A model generated the notes under the pieces. It saw only the letters and a list, made by a program, of their open reading frames with translations. It was not told the DNA's origin and made no database searches. A stretch of 64,000 nt of DNA from Turritopsis dohrnii (lineage: Eukaryota; Cnidaria; Hydrozoa; Anthoathecata; Oceaniidae), in assembly GCA_027922465.2 (NCBI GenBank), contig BQMF02000366.1, positions 62,001 to 126,000 of the forward strand. The letters run 5' to 3'. Positions 1 through 9,352 of this stretch are shown here, one piece after another; positions within the stretch are counted from its first letter, which is position 1; each line of letters opens with the position of its first letter. The position numbers were made by a program, and so were the translations under genes.

Positions 1-236
1 TCAAGTTCGCTTCCAACCATCTTGATTCTTATTCGCGCGAAAAGAAAGAATAAAGTTGAGAAAAACGATCATTTTGTTTGCCTAAAGACAACAAAGGAAA
101 GTTTGCTTTTTTGTTTATATGTTGTCTATTTAGCTAGGTAAACTGACAAAAAACACAAGTGCTGTGTTTTTATTTTTGTGGTGATAAAAATTAAAAAACA
201 TTCCTGTTTTTGTTATATACATTGTTCTTTTGAGTT
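1..236. other. Flank upstream of first Helitron gene
   Basis: AT-rich non-coding sequence preceding the Helitron start codon. The window itself begins with TC, the dinucleotide that starts Helitrons, but this cannot be separated from chance because the sequence to the left is unseen. No clear TATA box or coding frame was recognised. Confidence 0.4.
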
Positions 237-3200
237 ATGAATTCTGATCATGACTACGAAATCCCTCAAAGGTTTGTTTTGCCTCGATCACAATTTGATA
301 GAGACATAGTTGATGCACGGCAACATCAACAGGAGAGGCAACAACAACTCCCTGATGACCCTCAACAACGTCGTCGAATTAGGAATGCTGAACGACAAAG
401 GAGATACCGTGCAAATCAAAGTGCAATTCGTGCTCAGTTGAGAAGGGAGAGGGATGCACAAAATCAAAGACAGCGACGGACTAATGAGCAACCTGAACAA
501 GCTGCTGCTCGACGTGCAGCTGATGCTCAACAGCACCAACTTCTAAGAAACAATGAGCAACCTGAGCAAGTTGCTGCTCGACTTGAAGCGCAAGCTCACC
601 GGCAACAGGCGCTAAGAGATAATGAGCGACCGGATCAAGTAGCTGCTCGACTTGAAGAACAAGCCCTCCGACAACAGTCGCTAAGAGATAATGAGCAACC
701 CGAACAAGCTGCTGCTCGACGTGCAGCTAATGCTCAACAACACCAAAGAGCATATGTCCGAAACAGACGAGTGCGCAGGGCTCGCTTTTTAAATGCTGCA
801 CGGATTGATATTGAAAACAATAATTTACCTGACATTCATTGTTTAGGTGAATTTAACATTTTATGTGAACATTGTGGAGCAATCAAATTTGACCATGAAA
901 CTAATTTTAAATGTTGCACAAATGGTAAGGTACAACTTCCGAATTTATTAGATTATCCGCCTGAGTTACGGAATCTTTTACTTGATGATTCTGCACTGGG
1001 TAAACATTTCCGTAAGTGCATTAGAGTTTATAATAATGCATTTAGTTTTGCTTCTCTGTCAGCTAACCTGCGTCCGCCCCCAGGAAATGGGCCTCCATGT
1101 TTTAGGATATGTGGACAACTGCTACATAGGTATGGAGCACTGCATGCTAATGAAAACCAAGTGCCTATGTTTAGCCAACTGTATATTATCGAAGCTGCTA
1201 ATTCGCTTGACATGCGTATGCAAAACCCTTCCAATGCGGATTGCAACAGAGACTTGATGGGGCAAATACAAACGGTCATTAATAGAGTTTCACCTTATGC
1301 CGCAGCATATCGTAATTTGGCTCAGGTCGAACGAGAAGAAGAAGAAAGGGCACTCTTAGAAAATAGACCAACCTCGGTAGTGGGTATGTATATGCGTGAA
1401 GGTGAAGACAGGAGGAGATACAATGCTCCACATCACGAAGAAGTCGCAGCAATTTTTGTAGGTAACGATGGTGCGCCTCCGGCTGGTAGAAATATTGTAG
1501 TGTATCCAAGAGATCAGCCCTTGCGAAATATTTCTTACATGTCAACAAACATTGACTCCATGATGTATCCAATAATTTTTCCTAGAGGTGATCCTGGATG
1601 GAGTCCGAACATGAATCACGTACAACAGCATGCAACTGAAAGGCGGAATAAAATTACACAATTGCAGTATTACATTTATCGTATTACCATTAGACGTGAA
1701 TTTTCTGCTTTACATTTAGCTGGAAAACTATTTCAACAGTTTGTTGTTGACAGCTATGTCAAAGTGGAGGGAGCGAGACTCGACTTCATACGCCAGAACC
1801 AAGAACAATTACGGGCGGATAGCTACACAGGCTTGATGGACTATTTGGAGGAAGCTGCCCATGAACGAAACCTCCGTGCGGGTAATGTCGTTGTATTGCC
1901 ATCCACCTTTTCAGGTTCACCGAGAAATATGCACCAATTGTACCTAGATGCTATGGCATTAGTTTCGAAAAAAGGTAAACCAGATTTATTTTTAACTTTT
2001 ACATGCAATCCTAAATGGCCTGAAATTGTTCAAAATCTTTTGCCTGGTCAAACTCCATCAGATAGGCCAGATCTGGTTACACGAGCATTCAAATTGAAGT
2101 TGGAAGCTATTAAAAACGATATTATAAAAGATTCTGTTCTAGGTGTATCTGTAGCACAGGTGGATGTTATAGAATTTCAGAAAAGGGGGCTACCTCATGT
2201 GCACATGCTGTTGCATCTCGGCAACGAATTTAAGTTGCGCAATGCTGATGACATTGATTCATTGATATCAGCACGAATTCCAAATCGGGACCAAGAACCA
2301 GAACTTTACGAAATCATCAAATCTTGCATGGTCCATGGTCCGTGTGGCCATTTGAATGTGTCTTCACCGTGTATGCAAGATGGTAAGTGCAGGAAAAATT
2401 TTCCGAAGCAGTTCAACAATGGAACTGTTTTAAATGTGGATGGCTATCCTTTATATCACCGACCAGATGACGGAAGAGCTGTTCGAATTCGGAATATGGA
2501 TCTTGACAACAGATGGATCGTCCCATACAACCCTTTCCTCGGCAAAAAGTACAATGCACATATAAACCTAGAGGCCTGTGTTTCCGTTAAAAGCGTCAAG
2601 TATTTGTACAAATACATTTACAAAGGACATGATACTGCTCATATTGAAATCAATGAGCGAATAGATCATGACGAAATCAAAACCTTTTTAGATGCGAGGT
2701 ATGTATCTGCTCCAGAAGCTGTGTGGCGTTTATGCTCTTTTCCAATGCACACTCAAAGCCATGCTATTTTACGACTTCCTGTTCACCTTCCAAATGAGCA
2801 GCAGATTTTTTTCAGAGAAGGACAGGAACAAGCAGCACTGGAAAGAGGACAAGGGCACACCAAGTTAACTGCTTGGTTCGAATTAAATCGTGTTGACGAA
2901 CGGGCACGTCAATATTTATATCCTGATATCCCCCACCATTACGTGTTTCAAACACGACAACATAAGTGGGTGACACGGCAGCGTGGAGCAGAAAAAATTG
3001 TAAGTAGAATGTACAATGCTAGCATTCGGCAAGGTGAAAGGTATTTCTTACGTGTGCTGTTGTTACATGTTCCTGGTGCGACTTCCTTTGAATACCTTAG
3101 AACTGTTAATGGGATTGTATATAGATCTTTTAGGGAAGCGTGTATTGCACTTGGACTATTGGATGACGATACTTTATGGATACGAACCATGGAGGAACTT

Positions 3201-3451
3201 GCTGCATCAGCAACTCCCTCTAAAATTCGCAAAGCCTTTTCCTTCATTCTGATCCATGGAGAGCCAAGCAATCCAGCTGAATTGTGGGAAAGATTCCGTG
3301 CTCACATGGTTGAAGATTTTTTGAGACACCAGACGGAAGTACAAGCAGAGCAGTCAGCTCTTGGTAAAATTCAGGAAGTCCTTCAGCAATTTGGTAGGGT
3401 TGTTACTGACTTTGATTTACCTGCTTTTGAACAAGCTATTGCAGACGATCT
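237..3451 (+). CDS. Helitron Rep/helicase, N-terminal and Rep part (interrupted)
   Basis: This is the first part of an autonomous Helitron transposase, the nuclear protein that nicks and copies the element by a rolling-circle route. The open frame runs from the ATG at 237 and carries Helitron sense as far as codon CTA at 3449-3451. After that it reads into a SINE and stops at 3467. The first ~170 residues are Gln/Arg-rich, with four 23-residue repeats (residues 83-175, each starting NEQPEQ or NERPDQ). The Helitron-like N domain follows. The HUH nuclease motif is LPHVHML (His-x-His codons near 2195-2203), and the paired catalytic tyrosines lie in KYLYKYIYKG (about 2598-2630). The frame has no other stops, so the gene looks young. 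The helicase half resumes at 3791. Identity as Helitron is firm. The exact start is the first ATG and could lie downstream. Confidence 0.93.
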
Positions 3452-3452
3452 A

Positions 3453-3790
3453 GGCGCCGTAGTATAGTGGTTATCACTCTCGTTATTCATGCGAGAGATC
3501 GGGGTTCAATTCCCCTTGGCGGCGATTCACCATGCGCGAGTGAATGTACCATAGCGCCGGGTCGACCCATGCCATGTGAGGGAAATTGGGTAGATAATAC
3601 ATCGGGTGTTGCAGGAGGTCATCCAGAAGAGCACAGGCCTTTGATTGGGTTCGTGTCACTCATGAGTGTGTCAAATACTTCGGAGCCTCCAACCTAAGCC
3701 GTGGCCCCTCCTGGAAAGCAGATGCAATAGCAACTGAGTGAGGCTAGCCACGTTAAACAATACCCAATAATAATAATAATAATAATAATA
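3453..3790 (+). mobile_element. tRNA-derived SINE inserted in Helitron gene
   Basis: This ~338-bp insert separates two out-of-frame halves of the Helitron gene. Its head (3453-3524) folds as a tRNA: A box TAGTATAGTGG at 3460-3470, B box GGTTCAATTCC at 3503-3513, a five-pair anticodon stem, and an acceptor stem with one mismatch. A unique body follows, and the tail is an (AAT)n run at 3765-3790. This is the standard architecture of a pol III SINE with a simple-repeat tail. The Helitron protein flanking it matches the second Helitron of the window residue for residue in length (30 residues each across the site), so the insertion added or removed no codons and shows no obvious target-site duplication. 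The donor tRNA is probably Glu-like (TTC at the anticodon position), but that is uncertain. Confidence 0.85.
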
Positions 3791-5167
3791 CCAAATGCTG
3801 ATGAAATGAGGGAAGAAGCCATCAACATGAGGAACACGTTGAATGCTGACCAGCTTGCTGTTGCCGACGCAGTCCTAGATGCAGTGGTAACAAACGACAA
3901 CAATAGTGCTAAAATCTTCTTCCTTGATGGACCCGGTGGAACAGGTAAAACTTTCACGTACAATTACATCATTCGCGAGGTTATTGGAAGAAACCTATCA
4001 GTAAGTACGTGTGCGTGGACTGGAATTGCAGCAACACTGTTACAAAATGGTAAGACAGTCCATTCTCTTTTCAAATTACCTGTTCCTGTATTGGACAATT
4101 CAACGTGCAATGTTAAGCCTAATAGTAGGCACGCCAATTTTTTACGTAACCAGCATATTGTAATATTTGATGAGGCAAGTATGATTCCTAAGCATGCACT
4201 TGAGGCTATTGATAGAATGTTTAGAGATATCTGTAACAGTGATGTGCCTTTTGCTGGAAAGGTTGTTCTTTTAGGTGGTGATTTTAGACAGACTCTTCCT
4301 GTTGTGAAAAGAGGCAGACCAGCTCAGATTGTGGAAGCGTGCATCAAGAGCTCTGTCTTGTGGCCAATAGTGCAAATCTTTCATCTGAATGTCAACATGA
4401 GAGCTGCACCTGGGCAAAGGGAATTTGCGGAATTCCTACTTGAGTTAGGAAACGGAGCGATACCGAAAAAAGAGGATGATCCATTTAAAGATTCCATTGA
4501 AATTCCGCATGAATGTGTTTTGCATGAAAATAATGATATCGTTCACTCTATTTTTAGTGATGCTGGAGGAGATGATATGTCGAGTCGTGTTATTCTGACA
4601 CCGACCAATGACGAGGCTTTGGTGATTAATGAACGGATTCTTCAGGGAATGCCTGGTGAAACAGTCACATACTTTAGTGTAGATTCTGTTGTCTCTGATG
4701 AGCAAGAAGAGATTGATCTGTATCCTATGGAGTTCATCAATTCGCTTACTCCTTCTGGAATGCCTCCACACCGGTTGAACTTGAAAGTCAACAGTATAGT
4801 GATGCTGCTGCGAAATTTATCATTGAAGGATGGTTTATGCAACGGCACACGATTAGTCATCCGTAATCTCCGAGAGAATATCCTTGATTGTGAAGTGCTG
4901 ACCGGTATCTCTGCTGGAAATCGGGTGCTCATTCCTAGAGTGACCTTGTGTCCGAATGATACCAACCTTCCGTTTCAGCTGAAGGGAACACAATTTCCTG
5001 TCCGTTTGTCATATGCAATTACCATTAACAAAAGTCAAGGTCAGACTTTTGAACGGGTTGGTATTTATATGCAAAGGCCTTGCTTCAGTCACGGTCAACT
5101 TTATGTTGCATTTTCACGAACACGAAGCTTTGAAGCAGTGAAAGTAAAGGTTTGTAGAATTTTATAA
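3791..5167 (+). CDS. Helitron helicase domain (PIF1-like), C-terminal part
   Basis: This is the second half of the interrupted Helitron protein, a PIF1/RecD-like superfamily 1 DNA helicase that unwinds the element during transposition. Sense resumes at CCA 3791 directly after the SINE tail, and the first ATG is at 3806. Walker A is GPGGTGKT (about 3929-3952). Walker B is IFDEAS. Further motifs are GGDFRQTLPV, the strand-binding motif TINKSQGQTF and the arginine-finger region YVAFSRTRS near the C-terminus. The length and motif order match a complete Helitron helicase. No internal stop is seen, so the SINE is the only visible lesion. If the two halves were transcribed together, the product would be truncated before the helicase, so the element is probably no longer autonomous. 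Confidence 0.93.
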   Translation, partial: PNADEMREEAINMRNTLNADQLAVADAVLDAVVTNDNNSAKIFFLDGPGGTGKTFTYNYIIREVIGRNLSVSTCAWTGIAATLLQNGKTVHSLFKLPVPVLDNSTCNVKPNSRHANFLRNQHIVIFDEASMIPKHALEAIDRMFRDICNSDVPFAGKVVLLGGDFRQTLPVVKRGRPAQIVEACIKSSVLWPIVQIFHLNVNMRAAPGQREFAEFLLELGNGAIPKKEDDPFKDSIEIPHECVLHENNDIVHSIFSDAGGDDMSSRVILTPTNDEALVINERILQGMPGETVTYFSVDSVVSDEQEEIDLYPMEFINSLTPSGMPPHRLNLKVNSIVMLLRNLSLKDGLCNGTRLVIRNLRENILDCEVLTGISAGNRVLIPRVTLCPNDTNLPFQLKGTQFPVRLSYAITINKSQGQTFERVGIYMQRPCFSHGQLYVAFSRTRSFEAVKVKVCRIL

Positions 5168-5208
5168 GAAAAACAAAGACAAAAAACGCGATTTTGTTCA
5201 TGCTAAAC

Positions 5209-5236
5209 GTTTCGGTGTTTATTACACCATGATCAC
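5209..5236 (-). ncRNA. Hammerhead-ribozyme-like motif of Penelope-like element
   Basis: Read on the minus strand, just beyond the stop of the Penelope ORF, this segment has GTGATCA, then a hairpin (GGTGT, loop AATAA, ACACC), then GAAAC. The hammerhead core is CTGATGA, stem II, GAAA, so the match is close but two of seven bases in the first block differ. Penelope-like elements are known to carry such ribozymes in their terminal repeats, which makes the placement meaningful. Cleavage activity is doubtful because of the core changes. Confidence 0.45.
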
Positions 5237-5310
5237 TAGCTCAATATACAATTTATCAAGTTCATACAAATATAACGATATTACAACATTCTTAATGTGT
5301 TTCAATTATG

Positions 5311-5982
5311 TTAGAACATCTCCAGGGGATATGAAACAACAGTGTTATTAAGATCTGGATGTAACTTTTTACACATTAGGGACTCTTTTATCAATAGTTC
5401 TAAATCACTCTTACCAGTTGCAAGTATCTTAACTGTCTCTAAGGATGTTTCATGACGTTCTGTCACGGCAGTTGGCTTTCTGATGTCATTATGTTCCCGA
5501 TATCGTGTTACTAAATGTCGTTTCGTTTTACCCACGTAAAATGACGGACAGTTTGTACAGTATACTCCGTATACTACCATAGATTTTAACCTTTTAGGTA
5601 TGGTGTCTTTTAATTTAAACAAGTCCGAAATACGACAGGTGGTGCGAAAGATAATTTTTATGTCGACTTGATTGTATGTGTCGGAAACCAACTTTTTTAC
5701 TCCTTTGTGTAACTTTTGGGATAAGTCACCATGAAAAGGAAGTACCATTAATACTTGTTTTTTTGGAACATCGTATGTTTGCTCAACTATTTCACTATTA
5801 TTGACTGAATTTACAAAGTTCTTCATAACAGCTTCAATCAATTTAGGTGGATATTGGTTTTTCACCAGATTTTCTCTTATAACATTTGCATCAGCATCGT
5901 AGGATGATGTTTTTCTTATAAAATTGATATGGCCCAGTTCTCGATCATTTATAGGTTTGTAGAACTTTACAGCAAGGCTATG
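5311..5982 (-). pseudogene. Penelope-like retroelement fragment, GIY-YIG endonuclease
   Basis: The minus-strand frame is open from 5982 to the stop at 5311, about 223 codons. The C-terminal half holds a GIY-YIG nuclease core, seen as VYGVYCTNC followed by FYVGKTKRHL and an Arg/Glu-His segment. In Penelope-like retroelements this endonuclease follows the reverse transcriptase and nicks the target. Here the reverse transcriptase is absent: a stop at 5983-5985 ends the frame and nothing recognisable lies further upstream, so the copy is 5'-truncated. It sits right behind the Helitron helicase gene on the opposite strand and probably inserted into the Helitron's 3' region. A hammerhead-like motif lies downstream at 5209-5236. 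Confidence 0.85.
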
Positions 5983-6119
5983 TTAGAGAGAGATGCTACA
6001 CTAGAAATGTAGTATACCAACAGGTATTATGAATATTTTTACCTTGCGAAAAATATACGTGCAATTGATATTAAATATTTTGAATTAAAACTTTACGCAA
6101 GGTTAATGAGGAGGCATTA

Positions 6120-6420
6120 GATTATAGATAACCTGGAAATTAAATTGGTATACATTGAATTGAATATACTGAAATTAAAGCAGTTTACATTTAATTGAAT
6201 TACACTGAATTGAGTTAATTGATTTGAATTACATTGAATTGAATTACCTTGAATTGAATTACTTTGAATTGAATTACATTGAATTGAATTATATTGAATT
6301 GAATTGAATTACATTGAATGGAATTACATTGAATTGAATTACATTGAATTGAATTGAATGAGTGTAGCATTAGATTAGATGACCTAGAAATTAGATTAGT
6401 TTACATTAAATAGATTAGAT
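6120..6420. repeat. Degenerate GAATT/ACATT simple repeat
   Basis: Long run of the units GAATTGAATTACATT and ATTGAATTGAATT with many small changes, bounded by two imperfect copies of a longer phrase containing GATTAGAT and ACCTGGAAATTA or ACCTAGAAATTA. It is low-complexity, non-coding, and of no recognised class. The 137 bases before it (5983-6119) hold nothing I recognise. Confidence 0.75.
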
Positions 6421-6510
6421 TGAATATGCCAAATGATTAGTATATAGCATAAGATTAGATTACCTTGAACTTTGAGTAGATTGAAGATTGAATAGATTAT
6501 GGAAGATAAT

Positions 6511-6660
6511 GGAAGCGGCATGGACCCGGGAGGAGGGAGGGTATGAAAGCGGCATGAAGCCGGGTGGAGGAGGGTATGAAAGCGGCAATGAGCCGGGTGG
6601 AGGAGGGTATGAAAGCGGCATGGAGCCGGGTGGAGGAGGGTAGGCAAGCGGCAAAAAGCC
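6511..6660. repeat. 33-bp GC-rich minisatellite
   Basis: About 4.5 tandem units of 33-34 bp start at 6511, 6544, 6578, 6611 and 6644, each opening with a variant of GAAAGCGGCA and containing GGGTGGAGGAGGG. The G-rich composition contrasts sharply with the AT-rich surroundings. Open frames on the minus strand through this array, rich in Pro, Ser and His, are by-products of the repeat rather than genes. Confidence 0.9.
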
Positions 6661-6892
6661 GTTGTATGTATGACATATTGTAATTTATTCTCTTTTTTTG
6701 AGATTCTGATGTCATTGAAAAGGCAGTTTTATCATTGTTATACAGTAACATATGTCATACATATTGAACTGCATGGTTTCTTTTAAAAATTGGTATGAAT
6801 GTTTCCCTTATAATTCTTTTCCTTTTTTTAACCTGATAGTCCATTGTTATTTGCATAGCTGCAGTTCACTAACAATTTCTTTTCTTTTTTAG
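6661..6892. other. Non-coding, no feature recognised
   Basis: AT-rich sequence between the minisatellite and a possible exon. No coding frame, repeat or terminal inverted repeat was recognised. Confidence 0.4.
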
Positions 6893-6990
6893 ATAGGGAG
6901 ACAAAGCGTAAACTTTTCCAGATTATTGATTTTACATTGTGGTATTGAGACACCATATACTCAGCTAAATGATTTTTTCATTAAGCATGG
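6893..6990 (+). CDS. Possible isolated exon
   Basis: A pyrimidine-rich tract ending in TTTTTTAG precedes 98 bases that are open in one frame, then a strong donor reads GG|GTAAGA at 6991. Translation in that frame gives about 32 residues with a mix of charged and hydrophobic positions and no low complexity. No partner exon or family was recognised. The evidence is only the splice-site pair plus an open frame, so this may be chance. Confidence 0.28.
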
Positions 6991-7429
6991 GTAAGAAACC
7001 TTTTAAAAATGACATTTCGTTGCACTTGAAATTTCAGCCTATGTTTATTGAGATATTAGCCAGTTAGAAATTCATGACATCGCCCACCCTCCTTTTTAGC
7101 AGTTTAAATTTCTTATTGAACATTGCTTATCTATATCGGTTTCTTCTGGAAGAATAGACTTTGTCAATCCCTTTTTGGATAACCAGAAGTTTTTACCCTG
7201 GTGTCTGTATAATAATCACACGTGTTTCATATAATCGGGCTTGAGAACATGTGTACGTTTTTCTTTTAGTAAGCCAATGGCCACGTCATCTATTGGTCCT
7301 CTTCTCGAACCGTTTCTGAAGGAACCTCGTGTGCGTACCAACTATAATCTGAATGTATTCTTAGTAAATTTAAGAATGACAATAATAAAAACGTTAAATA
7401 AACTATTCGGTTCTTTTCTTGATTCCCCT
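6991..7429. other. Non-coding stretch, no feature recognised
   Basis: AT-rich sequence between the possible exon and the Helitron 3' end. Short open frames of 60-80 codons lack any recognisable motif. It may include the body of the Helitron that ends at 7512, but its 5' TC end could not be placed. Confidence 0.4.
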
Positions 7430-7512
7430 GTTTCCGATTTTTGTGAACTCTTTGGTGGTGCCACAAACGCATGCTGAACATTGGCAGCGAGCGACGCCGC
7501 CTTGGCGGCTAG
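7430..7512 (+). mobile_element. Helitron 3' terminus
   Basis: The sequence ends with a perfect hairpin GCCGCC-TT-GGCGGC flowing into CTAG at 7509-7512, the Helitron 3' signature (terminal palindrome plus CTRR). The preceding phrase CTGAACATTGGCAGCGAGCG closely matches the 3' ends of Helitrons A and B in this window. Its 5' end is not identified. The next base starts another Helitron. Confidence 0.75.
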
Positions 7513-8346
7513 TCTATATATTAATAGCCGATTCTCTGTTTGTTTGTCTGTAAGTCACGCAAAATGGTAGATTAAGTTGTGAGCGAAATTATTTCTTTTT
7601 TTGTGTGCGACGTGAGTTCGAAGCAAATACATTGCAACCCCAATCGAACGTGACTTTTTTTGGCTGATGAACTAATAGGAATAACGTTTCGTTTTTATTA
7701 TTTTGTTAGTTTTATATTCCACGTTGACTTGGCTTTGAAAACAATACATGAACTAAATACAAAGAAACTAACTGATTAAACATTTTGGACAAAAAGGAGC
7801 AGTGGCAGAACGTGGCAGCATATGTTCGGTTTGACACTAACTCTTGCCTGACTGTCTGAGACGGGTGAACTTTTTTTTTGAGCAATCAAAATGTTAAAAA
7901 ACCGATAGGTAAAAAAAGAGTATCATATCAAAACAAAATGATTTTTTTTTTGCTTTTCTTTTAATAAATTAATTTCTTCTTTTAATTGTTAAGCGTTCTG
8001 ATTGAACGTTTTTTTATTCTATTTATTCATTTAGCACGTGCCTTTTTTCTCTCCTCCGTGTGAACTTTTTAAGAAGAGAAACCATTTCCCCCTTACGTTT
8101 GATAGCACCCATGTTAGAGCGCGTAACTTTTTTAAAACAAAAGTTAATAAAAAGTTTTCTCCCTATACGTTTTGAGTGTATTGTTACACTGATAAAAGAT
8201 CGGTTTTACCAGAGGTTGTGACTTCGAATCTGCTTTTGGTTGAACACATGTTGTACGAGCCGTTTATAAGGAAATTTTACGTTTATTGATACAGTGATAC
8301 ATGGACAGTGGACATGGGCGGCGAGCGACGCCGCCTTGGCGGCTAG
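7513..8346 (+). mobile_element. Complete non-autonomous Helitron (834 bp)
   Basis: The element starts with TCTATATATTAATAGCCG immediately after the CTAG of the preceding Helitron and ends with hairpin GCCGCC-TT-GGCGGC plus CTAG at 8343-8346, followed by T. It has no long open frame. A phrase near 7630 (ATTGCAACCCCAATCGAACG) is nearly the same as one near 50092 in Helitron C, so it belongs to the same family. It depends on a Rep/helicase supplied elsewhere, for example by an intact relative of Helitron A. Confidence 0.8.
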
Positions 8347-9310
8347 TTATTATTATTATCAACAATCTTTATACAGGTCTTTACATTTCAACAAACTTAA
8401 TTGCTGCTATCAACGTGCATCCTGTTAAATAAAAATGTAAAAATAAAATAAAAGTAATAAAATTTATACAATATATTTCTACGATAATTAGTTAAAATGT
8501 CAAATGTTAAAATCTATGAAAGCAAGATTTAAATAAGTCATCGACATAAAGTCGCTGACTTAACAACAAGGCAAGAAAAGCTAACGAGTTTCGTAAAGTA
8601 GCTAAAGTTTGATATGTGATGTAAGAAATGTAGCTTGAAACATTCATAGAACAATGACAAAGAACAACTCTTCTATGTTATTCTTTGAAGTATTGTTTTA
8701 TAGATGCCTCAGATGACCTAGCAGAAATTGGGAGCCCGTTAAAACATTTTGTTCATGGAAACGAAAAGACTTTTTACCAAATTCTAAATTAACTCATTAA
8801 GTCATTGGAAACTTCTGATAAAATAGGTGGATGCGCGATGATTTTAGTTAATGGCTATGGATCTGCTATTATATGATCAAAAGAATCTGATTTTCTGTTT
8901 GATTAATGATGAACGTGGGTAAATTAGGAGGTGGTAAATCTATCAAAGATTTAGAAGGTCTAGCAGAAACTGGTTAAAACCACTTGACCTCTATTTTATT
9001 TTGCACAAAAGTGAAACAAGCATCGGTTCAGATGTCTCTCTGTGTTACAAGCCATCCTCTGAAAATCGATCATACATGAAGGAAGTGTTTTCTTTTCGTG
9101 ACTCAAACCCCTACAAATTCCGCAGTGGCGAGTCACCAGTAGCCAGGTGTTTAGTAAAAAGTTTGGTCTAAATGATACATTGATTTATTTTTTTATCTAT
9201 TTTACTTCTTGTATGGTTTCTAATTATCTCAACAGAATTAGTCGATTGAAATTAGCTACATATGCTGAAGTTTTTCTTTTTTTGTTTCTTTTTAAAAGAT
9301 GTTTAATGCC
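8347..9310. other. Non-coding, no feature recognised
   Basis: AT-rich region starting with a short (TTA)n run next to the Helitron. Short frames such as 9147-9350 are hydrophobic and low complexity, with no family resemblance. Confidence 0.4.
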
Positions 9311-9352
9311 TTTTAACATATATTTCACCATGGGGCGAAATATATGTTAAAA
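9311..9352. repeat. Perfect 16-bp inverted repeat
   Basis: TTTTAACATATATTTC at 9311-9326 is exactly repeated in reverse complement at 9337-9352, with a 10-base loop. It could form a stable RNA or DNA hairpin. No function is evident. Confidence 0.7.

Noticed and set aside
1..20. 5' end of the first Helitron at the window start (TC)
   Set aside because: A TC dinucleotide alone is uninformative, and it does not match the 5' ends of Helitrons A-C.
288..3271. Minus-strand and alternative frames across the first Helitron gene
   Set aside because: All lie opposite or out of frame to the Rep/helicase frame and show no motif of their own.
3453..3524. Functional tRNA gene
   Set aside because: A and B boxes and stems are good, but the base before the anticodon is A and not T, the acceptor and T stems each have a mismatch, and the sequence continues into a SINE body with an (AAT)n tail.
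6396..6751. Pro/Ser/His-rich minus-strand proteins
   Set aside because: They are translations of the 33-bp minisatellite in three frames.
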